Notes: generated from the sequence alone by a model not told the origin. A stretch of 42,515 bases of DNA from an uncultured Clostridia bacterium (GCA_937919015.1 CALFPN010000040.1:1-42515); one strand, 5' to 3'. Counted from the stretch's first letter, positions 1-8,414 are shown. Numbers and translations: made by a program.

Positions 1-654
1 ACCATGGTGCGCAGCGGTGCCATCGATATTGTGATCGTAGACTCTGTAGCGGCACTGGTACCCCGTGCGGAAATCGAAGGTGAAATGGGTGATTCCCACA
101 TGGGTCTGCAGGCGAGACTGATGAGCCAGGCATTGAGAAAGCTGACAGGTATTACAAATAAATCCAATTGTACGGTTGTTTTTATCAACCAGCTGCGGGA
201 AAAGATCGGTATTACTTTCGGGAATCCTGAAACAACAACAGGCGGCCGTGCGCTGAAATTCTATTCTTCCATCCGTATGGAGATCAGAAAAGCCGATGTG
301 CTGAAACAGGGGACAGAGATTGTGGGTAATCGCGTAAAAGTAAAAATTGCCAAAAACAAAGTTGCACCTCCCTTCAAAACAGCGGAATTCGACATCATTT
401 ACGGCAAAGGAATCTCCAAAGAAGGGGATATTCTGGACCTGGCGGCAGATGTGGATATCGTGAACAAGAGCGGTGCATGGTATGCCTATAAGGAAACACG
501 GATTGGTCAGGGTCGTGAAAATGCAAAACAGTTCCTGAGAGATAATCCTGATGTATGTCAGGAAATCGAAAATCAGGTAAGAGAACATTATGATCTGCCT
601 GTGCTGGATGAAGTAAAAGCTGCTGGTGCAGATATTGCAGAAGTAGAACTGTAA
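1..654 (+). CDS. recA: RecA recombinase, C-terminal part (5' end outside window)
   Basis: RecA forms filaments on single-stranded DNA, drives strand exchange and stimulates LexA self-cleavage in the SOS response. The window opens inside the ATPase core; codon 1 (Thr) is in frame, so the CDS is 5'-truncated and the first Met is internal. The Walker B segment VIVDSVAALVP is at about residues 10-20, loop L1 follows (EIEGEMGDSHMGLQARLMSQ), then FINQLREKIG and the L2 region GNPETTTGGRALKFYSS. The end is short and acidic (ADIAEVEL), as in clostridial RecA. About 217 residues are visible of a usual 340-350. The gene is followed at once by an intrinsic terminator and meets azlD head to tail-end. With lexA at 38 kb, both core SOS genes are in this window. 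Its promoter and SOS box lie outside. Confidence 0.98.
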   Translation, partial: TMVRSGAIDIVIVDSVAALVPRAEIEGEMGDSHMGLQARLMSQALRKLTGITNKSNCTVVFINQLREKIGITFGNPETTTGGRALKFYSSIRMEIRKADVLKQGTEIVGNRVKVKIAKNKVAPPFKTAEFDIIYGKGISKEGDILDLAADVDIVNKSGAWYAYKETRIGQGRENAKQFLRDNPDVCQEIENQVREHYDLPVLDEVKAAGADIAEVEL

Positions 655-662
655 TCAAGGTA

Positions 663-702
663 AAAAAGAACCCTATGGGAATTTTCTCATAGGGTTTTCT
701 TA
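663..702. terminator. Bidirectional terminator between recA and azlD
   Basis: An 11-bp stem (ACCCTATGGGA / TCTCATAGGGT, one G-T pair, loop ATTT) at 670-695 is flanked by A-rich sequence on the left and TTTTCTT on the right, so it can end transcription of recA on the plus strand and of azlD on the minus strand. Confidence 0.85.
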
Positions 703-712
703 TGTACATCTT

Positions 713-1045
713 TTAAACGAATACTAGCTGAATCAGAACCATATAGCAAATGGTGCCGCCGAAGATAGAAAGCATGGTATTGCCTTTCCAAAGATGCAGA
801 ACAACAGTAACTGCAGAGGCGATCACCATGGGTACCCAGCCTGCCAGAGAGGCGAAGGAGATGGCTTTGATACAGTAGATGACCAATGTTGCCATGATTG
901 CCATAGGCAGCACCCTGCCCAGATAACGAACGATCTCAGGAACTTCTCTGCCGCGGAAAATGATAAAGGGAAGGGCACGTTCCAGGAATGTGCAGGCCGC
1001 ACAGATGGCGATGATGATGATAGATTGTGTTGCGGAAATTGCCAT
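713..1045 (-). CDS. azlD: AzlD-type branched-chain amino acid exporter subunit
   Basis: Small 110-residue subunit of the two-component AzlCD exporter that moves branched-chain amino acids (and toxic analogues) out of the cell. Three to four hydrophobic segments fill the protein (about residues 7-22, 41-60, 66-85, 93-110), and the segment FLERALPFIIFRG is typical of AzlD. Length is normal for the family. It starts one base after the azlC stop, with AAGGAGGG placed inside the end of azlC, so the two are translationally coupled. Third gene of the minus-strand rqcH-azlC-azlD operon. Substrate is inferred from the family only. Confidence 0.9.
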   Translation of the reverse strand: MAISATQSIIIIAICAACTFLERALPFIIFRGREVPEIVRYLGRVLPMAIMATLVIYCIKAISFASLAGWVPMVIASAVTVVLHLWKGNTMLSIFGGTICYMVLIQLVFV

Positions 1046-1046
1046 T

Positions 1047-1760
1047 TCAGTTTCCCTCCTTTTCTTTGAGTTCTTCTTTGTTTTCGGGTTCGATGCGGGC
1101 TCTCAGGATGGTCAGCAGCATCACTGTGATCAAGAGAGAGGGCAGGATGAAGTTGGAAGGCCCGAAAAAGAACAGGCAGACGATGCTGGATACGAAAGCC
1201 AAGAGAGCGGGCAGGCGGTTATCTGCCCCTTTCATCTGTTCGATGAGGATGACGATAAACAGAGCAGTCAGGGCGAAGTCGATGCCTGTGGTATCGAAGG
1301 GAATGAGAGTGCCGATCAGGGCACCGGCAATACTCAGTACCACCCAGTACATCCATGCCATGGACGCTGTCACCACATAGGCCCATTTTTCATCGATATC
1401 ATTGGGGAAGTTATGGGAACAGTGCAAAGAATAGTTTTCGTCCGTCAGGGAATAGATGAGGAAATATTTCCAGAACCCGAAGGAACGGAATTTCTCGATG
1501 AAGGACAGCCCATAGAAAATATGACGACTGTTGACCATCAAAGCCATAATGGCAACGGTCACCAGAGAAACGCCGCCGGCAAAGAAGCTGACCATCAGAT
1601 ACTGCAGAGAACCAGCCAGAACGAACAGACTGCATGCACCTGTCCAGACAAAGTTATAGCCGGCACTTTCCATCAGCACGCCATAGGCAAGGGCCACAGG
1701 TACGAAGCTGATGAAGATGGGAAAACTATGTTTCAGGGCATAGCGAAATGTCTTTTGCAT
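1047..1760 (-). CDS. azlC: AzlC-type branched-chain amino acid exporter, large subunit
   Basis: 237-residue multi-pass membrane protein, the large subunit of the AzlCD exporter. The N-terminal stretch FPIFISFVPVALAYGVL, the segment GSLQYLMVSFF and the motif NSRHIFYGLSF are hallmarks of the AzlC family. Start at 1760 is preceded by AAAGGA at 9 nt. The gene begins 19 bp after the rqcH stop, with no terminator between, so it is probably read from the rqcH promoter. Linkage of a ribosome-rescue factor to an amino acid exporter is not an obvious functional pairing; read-through convenience is as likely as a shared role. Confidence 0.92.
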   Translation of the reverse strand: MQKTFRYALKHSFPIFISFVPVALAYGVLMESAGYNFVWTGACSLFVLAGSLQYLMVSFFAGGVSLVTVAIMALMVNSRHIFYGLSFIEKFRSFGFWKYFLIYSLTDENYSLHCSHNFPNDIDEKWAYVVTASMAWMYWVVLSIAGALIGTLIPFDTTGIDFALTALFIVILIEQMKGADNRLPALLAFVSSIVCLFFFGPSNFILPSLLITVMLLTILRARIEPENKEELKEKEGN

Positions 1761-1779
1761 AAGATCAGTCCTTTCTTAA

Positions 1780-3546
1780 TTACTCGGTTTTCATCTGGTT
1801 CACACGATTTTCGTCGGGATGGATGTAAATGGTTTTGTTGGTCAGATAGATGACCATACCGGGTTTTGCGCCGTTGGGTTTTTTGATATTTTTTCGATGA
1901 GTATAATCTACGGGAACCATACTGCTGTTTTTCGCCTTGCTGTAGAAGGCGGCCAGATTGGCAGCTTCCTCCATGGTGGCTTCGGGCAGTTCTGTCTGCC
2001 CATTTGTACGGATGATGACATGGGAACCGGGGATGTCTTTGGTATGCATCCACAGGTCGGTGGGGTCAGCCACGCGGAGGGTCAGTTCATCATTCTGCAG
2101 ATTGCTCTTGCCGACGAGGATCTCGTAGCCATCGGAAGAAATATAGCGCATGGGTTTGGATTTTTTGGGCTTCTGCAGGCCTTTTTTCTGCACCTGACGG
2201 CGGAGGAAGCCGCTTTCTGCCAGTTCGGTGCGGATTTCGGAAAGGTCTGCATCATCCTTGACATTTTCCAGTGCATTCAAAACACTTTCCAGATACACCA
2301 GTTCTTCTTCATTCTGTTTTTCCTGAATTTCCAGTGCAGCCAGTGTACGTTTTGCTTTATTATATTTTGCAAAATATTTCTGAGCATTTTCCGCAGGGGT
2401 TTTTGCAGGGTCGATGGCGATTTCGATCTCAGGCATATCTTCTTCGTAATAATCGATGGTTTTGAAGGTGGTCACACCCTGAGGCACAGCGTAGATATTG
2501 GCTGTTAAGAGTTCGCCTTTTTTCTTCCACATGTCCATGCCTTTGGTCTCTCTGCGGGTTTTCATCTGAATTTCTTTTTTCTTTACGCAGCGTTCGATGT
2601 TGTTCATAATGAGCTTATGCATATCATGTGCTTTCTGACGGATATGGGCTGCGTTGTCTTTTTCGAGGTAGAAGCCTTCCAAGAGGGCGGAAATGGTTTC
2701 AAATTCCTTTTTCTGCAAACTTTGAAACTGGGTCATTTCCAGTACGGCAAAGTCTACGATTTTTCCGTTTTCCTGATAATAGATGGCAGGCAGGTAGGCA
2801 CCTGCTTTGATGGTTTCCATGGTTTTGTCGAAGGCTTCGTAAAGCTTTTCCCCTTCTTCGATGGTGGTTTCCTGACAGGAGTTGGATGCATCCAATCCTG
2901 CACGGGAACAGATTTCACCGGCCATGATGGGGCTGATGCCCGTATAGGTCTGGTAGAGGAATTCCTGCAGTTTTCTGCCTTCCTGCACATGGAGGGAGAG
3001 AACGAAATCGCCGCTGGTTGCGGTCAGAGGATTCTTTTTGTCCTGAGAAGGCGGGAAAACATATTCCTTGCCGGGTAGAACTTCGCGGACAGAACTTTTT
3101 TCGTGGGTGACACGTTTGATGGAGTCCAGAATTTTACCGTTTTCATCGGTCAAAATCAAATTGCTGTGTTTGCCCATGATTTCCAGGATGAGGTTTTTTA
3201 TTGTGATATCGCCCATTTCGTTGGCGGATTCCACGCGGATGATGACGATACGCTCAAAATTAGGCTGCAGAATGTCAATGATCTTGCCGCCTGCGATATG
3301 TTTTCGCATGACCATGCAGAACAGGGGTGCGGTCATGGGGTTTTCTCTGGTGCTTTCTGTCAGGTGCACACGGGGATGGGCAGAATTGGCAGAAAGAATC
3401 ACTTTTTTTGCACCCATACCGGGGATACGGACAGTCATACGGATCTCGTCAGCCACAGGCTGATGGATCTTATCAATACGCCCTCCCAGAAGGGCAGTTT
3501 TCAGTTCGGATACGATGGCAGATGTGGTAATGCCGTCCAGTGCCAT
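1780..3546 (-). CDS. rqcH: RqcH / NFACT-family ribosome-associated quality control factor (also called FbpA)
   Basis: RqcH binds stalled 50S subunits carrying peptidyl-tRNA and recruits tRNA-Ala to add C-terminal alanine tails that mark the chain for degradation. The 588-residue protein has an NFACT-N domain that begins MALDGITTSAIVSEL, a central charged coiled-coil region (about 270-430) and a C-terminal NFACT-R (DUF814) domain with DLWMHTKDIPGSHVIIR near residue 525. At the place where eukaryotic Rqc2 and Bacillus RqcH carry a functional Asp-Arg pair I read Glu98-Arg99, a conservative change (alignment by eye). I chose the ATG at 3546: AAGGAGG lies 8 nt upstream, whereas the in-frame GTG three codons earlier sits inside that ribosome site. 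It was long named fibronectin-binding protein A. First gene of the operon with azlCD. Confidence 0.93.
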   Translation of the reverse strand: MALDGITTSAIVSELKTALLGGRIDKIHQPVADEIRMTVRIPGMGAKKVILSANSAHPRVHLTESTRENPMTAPLFCMVMRKHIAGGKIIDILQPNFERIVIIRVESANEMGDITIKNLILEIMGKHSNLILTDENGKILDSIKRVTHEKSSVREVLPGKEYVFPPSQDKKNPLTATSGDFVLSLHVQEGRKLQEFLYQTYTGISPIMAGEICSRAGLDASNSCQETTIEEGEKLYEAFDKTMETIKAGAYLPAIYYQENGKIVDFAVLEMTQFQSLQKKEFETISALLEGFYLEKDNAAHIRQKAHDMHKLIMNNIERCVKKKEIQMKTRRETKGMDMWKKKGELLTANIYAVPQGVTTFKTIDYYEEDMPEIEIAIDPAKTPAENAQKYFAKYNKAKRTLAALEIQEKQNEEELVYLESVLNALENVKDDADLSEIRTELAESGFLRRQVQKKGLQKPKKSKPMRYISSDGYEILVGKSNLQNDELTLRVADPTDLWMHTKDIPGSHVIIRTNGQTELPEATMEEAANLAAFYSKAKNSSMVPVDYTHRKNIKKPNGAKPGMVIYLTNKTIYIHPDENRVNQMKTE

Positions 3547-3694
3547 AGCGGACACCTCCTTAAAATAACGAGTATATTCTAAAATTAAATTCTACCATAG
3601 AACAGGAAGTTTTGCATCTGTTTTATATCTTGTACATAAATGGAAGAAAGATTAAAATAAAATTAGAATTAGTGGATACAATTTGCAATTTTTG

Positions 3695-3723
3695 TTGCGG
3701 ATCAGAAAAGGAAAGGGTATAAT
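3695..3723 (+). promoter_or_regulatory. Candidate sigma-A promoter of yicC-gmk-rpoZ
   Basis: A perfect TATAAT at 3718-3723 lies 17 nt after TTGCGG (3695-3700, three of six consensus matches), 43 bp upstream of the yicC start. The -35 is weak; the position between divergent genes supports it. Confidence 0.5.
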
Positions 3724-3766
3724 AAAACATCTATTTTGAACGTGAAAAAAAGAAAGGAACCCGAAC

Positions 3767-4657
3767 ATGAGTGCAACAGTAAGAAGCATGACCGGCTACG
3801 GACGCGGCGAACATATCGCGGAAGAACGTAAATTTACAGTGGAAATGAAATCTGTGAATCATCGTTATAACGATATGACGATCAAACTGCCTCGTTCTCT
3901 GGCAAGTCTGGAAGATAAGATCAAAAAAAGAATTATGCGTGATGTATTCCGCGGCAAGACCGATGTTTACATCAGCTTTGAAACCTTTTCCGCAGCCGAT
4001 GTGGAAGTAAAACTGAATGAAACACTGGCAGCGGCATATATGGAAAAACTGGACCTGCTGGAAGAAAAATTTGGTCTCTCCGGCGGTGAAAGCAAACTGG
4101 AACTGGTGGCAAAATTCCCCGATGTGGTAACGGTAGAAAAAACACAGCAGGAGGAAGCAGTCATTTGGGATGCCCTGGCACCTGCGCTGGATGAAGCGGT
4201 GGAAAAATTTGTTTCCATGAGAACCGTGGAAGGGGAAAACCTGAAAAAGGACATCCTCATGAAGGGCGAAAGAATCAAGACATTGGTGGCGGAAGTCAAA
4301 GAACGCTCTCCTCTGGTGGTTGTGGAATATCAGGAAAAACTCCAAAACAGACTGAAAGATCTGATGGGCGGTGTGGATGTTGACCCCCAGAGAATCGCAA
4401 CAGAAGTAGCTGTTTTTGCAGACAGAGGATGTGTGGATGAAGAAGTGACCAGACTGGAAAGCCATCTGGTGCAGCTGAAGGATATTCTGGAAGGCGGCGG
4501 TCAGGTTGGCCGTAAGCTGGACTTTCTGATCCAGGAAATGAACAGAGAATCCAATACCATCGCTTCCAAGGCAAATGATATCCAGATCGTGAAAGCGACC
4601 ATTGAACTGAAGAGTGAGATCGAAAAGATTAGGGAGCAGATTCAAAATCTGGAATAA
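3767..4657 (+). CDS. yicC: YicC/YloC-family endoribonuclease
   Basis: YicC-family proteins are hexameric metal-dependent endoribonucleases; E. coli YicC helps degrade the small RNA RyhB, while the role in Firmicutes is unclear. The 296-residue protein starts with the family signature VRSMTGYGRG and has the conserved SVNHRY(N)D segment near residue 30. The DUF1732 C-terminus is clear: DPQRIATEVAVFADR, DEEVTRLESH, GRKLDFLIQEMNRESNTI and the end IEKIREQIQNLE. Start ATG follows AAAGGAA by 8 nt. In Bacillus and many Clostridia this gene is followed by remA and gmk; here gmk follows directly after a 156-bp gap that holds a structured element. The stop codon itself lies in the 5' arm of that element's outer stem. 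Confidence 0.93.
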   Translation: MSATVRSMTGYGRGEHIAEERKFTVEMKSVNHRYNDMTIKLPRSLASLEDKIKKRIMRDVFRGKTDVYISFETFSAADVEVKLNETLAAAYMEKLDLLEEKFGLSGGESKLELVAKFPDVVTVEKTQQEEAVIWDALAPALDEAVEKFVSMRTVEGENLKKDILMKGERIKTLVAEVKERSPLVVVEYQEKLQNRLKDLMGGVDVDPQRIATEVAVFADRGCVDEEVTRLESHLVQLKDILEGGGQVGRKLDFLIQEMNRESNTIASKANDIQIVKATIELKSEIEKIREQIQNLE

Positions 4658-4781
4658 AAGCCCTGATGAGCAGCTGGGGAAAGATACAAGCTGGTTTGTA
4701 TCTTTGACCGGATATTCAGCAGGCTAACCCATGAGTAAAACGAAGTTTTACGAATGGAGTTAGCGGCAAGCGGCTTTTATT
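4653..4781 (+). repeat. Foldable intergenic element A (shares a core with element B)
   Basis: Between yicC and gmk the sequence can fold into a closed structure. The outer 10-bp stem pairs 4653-4662 (AATAAAAGCC) with 4772-4781. Inside it are a 10-bp hairpin at 4680-4705 (AAAGATACAA / TTGTATCTTT) and a compound hairpin: GCTAAC 4723-4728 with GTTAGC 4759-4764, enclosing GTAAAAC-GAA-GTTTTAC at 4735-4751. The 25-nt segment 4731-4755 recurs in inverted orientation at 18872-18896 with one difference. The element lies where remA is found in relatives. Whether it acts as RNA (leader of gmk) or is a dispersed palindromic repeat cannot be told from one window. Confidence 0.6.
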
Positions 4782-4813
4782 TGAGTAAAACAGTTTTATA
4801 AGGGGATACAAGT

Positions 4814-5422
4814 ATGAAAAAACAGGGTATTTTATTGATCATCTCTGGCCCTTCCGGTTCCGGCAAAGGAACCATCGTCGGTCAGTTGTGTGAAAAGAAT
4901 GACTTCGCGCTTTCTATTTCCGCAACCACAAGAAAACCCAGAGAGAATGAAGAACACGGTGTGCATTATTTCTTCCACACAAGAGAAGAATTCGAACAGA
5001 TGAAAGAACGGAAAGAACTTCTGGAATGGGCAGAATTCTGCGGGAACTATTACGGTACGCCCAGAAAATATGTAACAGAACAGTTGATGCAGGGCAAAAA
5101 TGTGATTCTGGAAATCGAAGTACAGGGTGCGCTGCAGGTGAAAAAAATCTATCCCGAAGGGGTACTGGTATTCATGGTTCCGCCCAATTTGGAAGAACTG
5201 GGCAGACGACTGACAAACCGCGGCACAGAGGACAAAGAGACCATCAATATGCGTCTGCGCCGTGCGCTGGAAGAAATGGAACTGGTGGATGAATACGATT
5301 ATCTGGTCATCAATGATACGGTGGAACAGGCAACAGAAGATATTCTGACCATCGTTGATGCCGAAGGCATGAAATGCAGCAGAAACAGAGAGATCAAAAA
5401 GATTTTCAAAGGAGAGATGTAA
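4814..5422 (+). CDS. gmk: Guanylate kinase
   Basis: Phosphorylates GMP to GDP with ATP, in the cytoplasm; needed for GTP, (p)ppGpp and c-di-GMP pools. The 202-residue protein has the P-loop SGPSGSGKGT at residues 10-19, the GMP-binding SATTRKPRENE.HGVHYFF segment near 38-55, the YGTPRKYV motif near 80, and the lid and Arg segment RLTNRGTEDKETINMRLRRA near 137-156. Length is normal. Start ATG follows AAGGGG by about 9 nt. It is followed two bases later by rpoZ, as is usual in Firmicutes. Confidence 0.97.
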   Translation: MKKQGILLIISGPSGSGKGTIVGQLCEKNDFALSISATTRKPRENEEHGVHYFFHTREEFEQMKERKELLEWAEFCGNYYGTPRKYVTEQLMQGKNVILEIEVQGALQVKKIYPEGVLVFMVPPNLEELGRRLTNRGTEDKETINMRLRRALEEMELVDEYDYLVINDTVEQATEDILTIVDAEGMKCSRNREIKKIFKGEM

Positions 5423-5424
5423 TT

Positions 5425-5745
5425 ATGTTAAGACCTTCTTATTCTGATTTATTGGAAGTAATCACAAGAGACGCAGAAGACGAAACCATTGGCAGCAGAT
5501 ACACCATCGTAATTGCCGCGGCAAAAAGAGCAAGACAGCTGGTAGACAACGCAGAACCTTTGGCAGATGAAATCAAGGTAGACAAGCCTGTTTCCATTGC
5601 GGTGCAGGAACTGTATGAAGGCAAGATCAAAGTACGTCAGGGTCAGCCCATTGTAGAAAGAGAAAAAGGCGAGCTGGCAGAAGTGATCTTTGACTGCATG
5701 GCGGAAGAAGAAGCGGCAGCAGCAGAGGCAGCGGAAGAAGAATAA
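5425..5745 (+). CDS. rpoZ: RNA polymerase omega subunit
   Basis: Small subunit that clamps the beta-prime C-terminus and aids RNA polymerase assembly. The 106-residue protein starts MLRPSYSDLL and carries the omega signature SRYTIVIAAAKRARQLVDNAE around residues 22-42, followed by DKPVSIAVQELYEGKI. The tail is Ala/Glu-rich (EEEAAAAEAAEEE). I took the ATG at 5425, preceded by AAGGAGAG within the end of gmk, and not an earlier in-frame start inside gmk. The gmk stop is only two bases away, so translation is coupled. A terminator follows directly. In Bacillus coaBC would come next; it is absent here. Confidence 0.95.
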   Translation: MLRPSYSDLLEVITRDAEDETIGSRYTIVIAAAKRARQLVDNAEPLADEIKVDKPVSIAVQELYEGKIKVRQGQPIVEREKGELAEVIFDCMAEEEAAAAEAAEEE

Positions 5746-5756
5746 TTGCGAAAAAG

Positions 5757-5779
5757 AAAGCCCGTTTTTACGGGCTTTT
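5757..5779 (+). terminator. Terminator or attenuator between rpoZ and priA
   Basis: AAAGCCCG / CGGGCTTT, 8 bp, loop TTTTTA, followed by TTCC. It ends only about 8 bp before the priA ribosome site, so some read-through into priA is likely and it may set the rpoZ:priA ratio. Confidence 0.75.
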
Positions 5780-5797
5780 CCTGTAAGGAGGTGAGAA

Positions 5798-8242
5798 ATG
5801 ATGTATGCAAAGGTGATTGTGGGACTGAATAACCCCGCCATGGATAAACTGTTCGATTATGCTGTGCCGGAGGGGATGGAAGTCCGTCAGGGGGTTCGTG
5901 TGATCGTGCCCTTTGGCAGAAGAAATGCAAAAACAGAGGGCTATGTCATTTCTCTCTCAGCGGAAACGGATGTGCCTGTAGATAAGATCAAAAATATTAT
6001 GGAGGTGCTGGATGAGGAGAAACCGACATTCACACCGGAGCTGATGGAACTGGCAAAATGGATGCAGGAGCAGTATTTCTGCACCTTGAATCAGTGTCTG
6101 CAGGCCATGATGCCGGCGGGCATCCGTACGAAAAGCAGCTGGACCGTCAGCCTTCTGGATTTTGCGGAGGATGTGAAGCTGACACCGAAGGAAAGGCTGC
6201 TGGTGGATTTTATGGGAGAACGGAACAGTGTGCCGCTGGATGAAGTGCAGGCGGAATTTGGCGGAAAGGTTTTGGACTTTCTTCGCAAAATGGAGGAGAA
6301 GGGCCTTCTGGAATTGAAACAGCAGCTTCGCCGCAGTGAGTATAAAAAAGAAAAGCGGCTGCTTTCTTTGGATTTGGAGCATCCCCTTTTGGAAGCAGTA
6401 TGGAAAAAGGCAAAAAAGGACAAGCGTCTGGAAGGACAAAGGTTGCTTTTGGAATATCTGCGAAACGGGGAAGAAGTGACGGCGGAGGAACTGAAGGCAA
6501 AATGCGGGATTACCGATTCTCCCATCAAGACTCTTTTGGGAAAAGGCATCCTGAAAGAACGGAAAGAAACGGAACTGCGAGATGTTTTTGATGCGGAAGC
6601 GTTTGAACGAACCCATGCGTTTACCCCTACGGCAGAGCAGGCGGCAGCCCTCCGTGCCATCCGTGCAGAAATGGAAAAAGAAGAAAAACGGCCTGTTTTA
6701 CTCCATGGAGTGACGGGCAGCGGCAAAACGGAAATCTATATGCAAATCATTGCTGATGTGTTAGATAAAGGACAGCAGGCCATTGTTCTGGTGCCGGAAA
6801 TTGCATTGACGCCCCTGATTTTGGAACGATTTATTTCCCGTTTTGGGGATCAGGTCAGTGTGACCCATAGCCGCCTTTCCATGGGAGAACGGGTAGACCA
6901 ATGGAAAAAAGCGAGAGATGGGGAAATTTCTGTCATCATCGGTCCTCGCTCGGCTTTGTTCATGCCCTTTACGAATGTGGGTGTTATCATCATGGATGAA
7001 GCCCATGAAAACAGTTATGTTTCTGATATCACACCCAAATATGATACAAAAGATGTTGCAGCAGCGGCTGCGGAAAAATATGGCTGTCTATTCCTGATGG
7101 GAACGGCAACGCCTGATTTGGTAAGTTATCATAGGGCGAAAGAAGGGAAATATCTGCTGCTGGAGCTAAAAGAAAGAACTGGCGGTGGTACATTGCCGCA
7201 GGTGTTTGTGACGGATATGCGAAAGGAACTGACAGAGGGCAACCGTTCTGCTTTCAGCAGAGAATTGCAGGAAGCCATTGGGGAAAATCTCAGAAAAGGC
7301 GAGCAGACCATGCTGTTTTTGAACCGCAGGGGGTATGCTACTTTTGTTTCCTGCCGCAGCTGCGGGGAAGCCATGAAATGCCCGGAATGTGATATCACTT
7401 ATACCTACCACGAAAAGGAACATGCGCTGGTCTGCCATTACTGCGGCAGAAGGACGGGGATTCCCAAGGTCTGTCCGAAATGCGGTTCAAAATATATCAG
7501 ATACTTTGGAACAGGTACCCAGAAGATCGAGGAAGAAGCGAAAAGGTTGTTCCCGACTGCTCGTATTCTTCGGATGGATTTGGATACAACCCTGACGAAG
7601 CACAGCCATGAGCAGATTTTGGAGGCTTTTGGCAAGGGCGAAGCCGATATCCTCATCGGTACTCAAATGATTGCCAAGGGCCATGATTACCCCAATGTAA
7701 CACTGGTGGGCATCATGGCAGCGGATTTATCTTTAAATATAGACAGTTACACCGCAGCAGAAACAGGTTTCCGTCTGATGATTCAGGCAGCAGGCCGTGC
7801 CGGCAGAAGAGACGACAGAGGTCGAGTCTACATCCAGACCTATCAGCCAGAGCATTACGCGATAAAACATGCAGCAAACCAGGATTATCAGGGCTTTTTT
7901 GCAGAGGAGATACTGATGCGGCAGATGATGGGACAGCCGCCCTTTTCTTCTTTTTTCAGCATCCTCGTTTCCGGAGAGGAAAAAGAGACGACAGAAACCA
8001 GTGGGCAGAAATTGGCGGCAGAAATTGCAAAGGCAGACGGCGAAGGCATTGCCATGATTTTAGGCCCTGTGCCTGCGGCATTGCCCAAATTCCGTGGGGA
8101 GTACCGCTATCAACTCATCATAAAAGCGGCGGAAGAAAACGCCCTCAGGGAATTGGTTCTGCCCGTGGTGGAAAAGCAGAAAAAAGGCCGAAAATTCAAT
8201 GTGAAATACCAGTTGGCTCTGAACCCGACGAATATTGTATAA
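5798..8242 (+). CDS. priA: PriA primosomal helicase (replication restart)
   Basis: PriA recognises stalled forks and D-loops, unwinds the lagging strand and reloads the replicative helicase. The 814-residue protein has an N-terminal DNA-binding domain (VIVGLNNPAMDKLFDYAVPEG), the Walker A motif HGVTGSGKTE near residues 302-311, the DEAH box (IIMDEAHENSY near 398-408), and a zinc-binding insert with four CxxC pairs (CRSC..CPEC..CHYC..CPKC, about 523-564), then the helicase motifs IGTQMIAKGHDYPNVTLVG and QAAGRAGR. Length is slightly above the usual 730-800. Start: two adjacent ATGs at 5798 and 5801, both within reach of AAGGAGGTG; either is possible. A cluster of hairpins follows the stop. Confidence 0.97.
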   Translation: MMYAKVIVGLNNPAMDKLFDYAVPEGMEVRQGVRVIVPFGRRNAKTEGYVISLSAETDVPVDKIKNIMEVLDEEKPTFTPELMELAKWMQEQYFCTLNQCLQAMMPAGIRTKSSWTVSLLDFAEDVKLTPKERLLVDFMGERNSVPLDEVQAEFGGKVLDFLRKMEEKGLLELKQQLRRSEYKKEKRLLSLDLEHPLLEAVWKKAKKDKRLEGQRLLLEYLRNGEEVTAEELKAKCGITDSPIKTLLGKGILKERKETELRDVFDAEAFERTHAFTPTAEQAAALRAIRAEMEKEEKRPVLLHGVTGSGKTEIYMQIIADVLDKGQQAIVLVPEIALTPLILERFISRFGDQVSVTHSRLSMGERVDQWKKARDGEISVIIGPRSALFMPFTNVGVIIMDEAHENSYVSDITPKYDTKDVAAAAAEKYGCLFLMGTATPDLVSYHRAKEGKYLLLELKERTGGGTLPQVFVTDMRKELTEGNRSAFSRELQEAIGENLRKGEQTMLFLNRRGYATFVSCRSCGEAMKCPECDITYTYHEKEHALVCHYCGRRTGIPKVCPKCGSKYIRYFGTGTQKIEEEAKRLFPTARILRMDLDTTLTKHSHEQILEAFGKGEADILIGTQMIAKGHDYPNVTLVGIMAADLSLNIDSYTAAETGFRLMIQAAGRAGRRDDRGRVYIQTYQPEHYAIKHAANQDYQGFFAEEILMRQMMGQPPFSSFFSILVSGEEKETTETSGQKLAAEIAKADGEGIAMILGPVPAALPKFRGEYRYQLIIKAAEENALRELVLPVVEKQKKGRKFNVKYQLALNPTNIV

Positions 8243-8400
8243 AGGCGGCAGAGCCGCCTTCGTCCAAATCAGGATTTGGACGAGTAAGACAGAAGAATAA
8301 ACAGATGCATGCCCGTAAAACAGGGGATGCACTGTTTTCCTTGGTGGAAAGCGTGGTTTTCACCTGCGGATTCCACTCGGGAAACTTCTTTGTTTCCCGA
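8242..8400 (+). repeat. Cluster of five consecutive hairpins between priA and def
   Basis: Five inverted repeats lie head to tail: AAGGCGGC/GCCGCCTT (8242-8260, loop AGA); CGTCCAAATC/GATTTGGACG (8261-8282, 10 bp, loop AG); an imperfect stem around 8301-8332 (TGCAT...ATGCA with CCC/GGG inside, loop GTAAAACA); GGTGGAAA/TTTTCACC (8343-8364); TCGGGAAAC/GTTTCCCGA (8377-8400, 9 bp, loop TTCTTT). None has a proper T-tract, so they are not standard terminators, though the first could slow polymerase after priA. No ORF of note is present. The def promoter starts 15 bp later. Confidence 0.6.
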
Positions 8401-8414
8401 ACCTTTCAGCGGCA

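Noticed and set aside
960..1853. 297-aa open frame on the plus strand over azlC
   Set aside because: Low-complexity His/Asp/Gln-rich translation opposite a well-matched azlC; no ribosome site. Shadow frame.
4662..4705. Hammerhead ribozyme-like CTGATGAG...GAAA between yicC and gmk
   Set aside because: CTGATGA and a GAAA before a hairpin are present, but stem II cannot form between them, base 11.1 is wrong, and no stem I strand follows the cleavage-site position.
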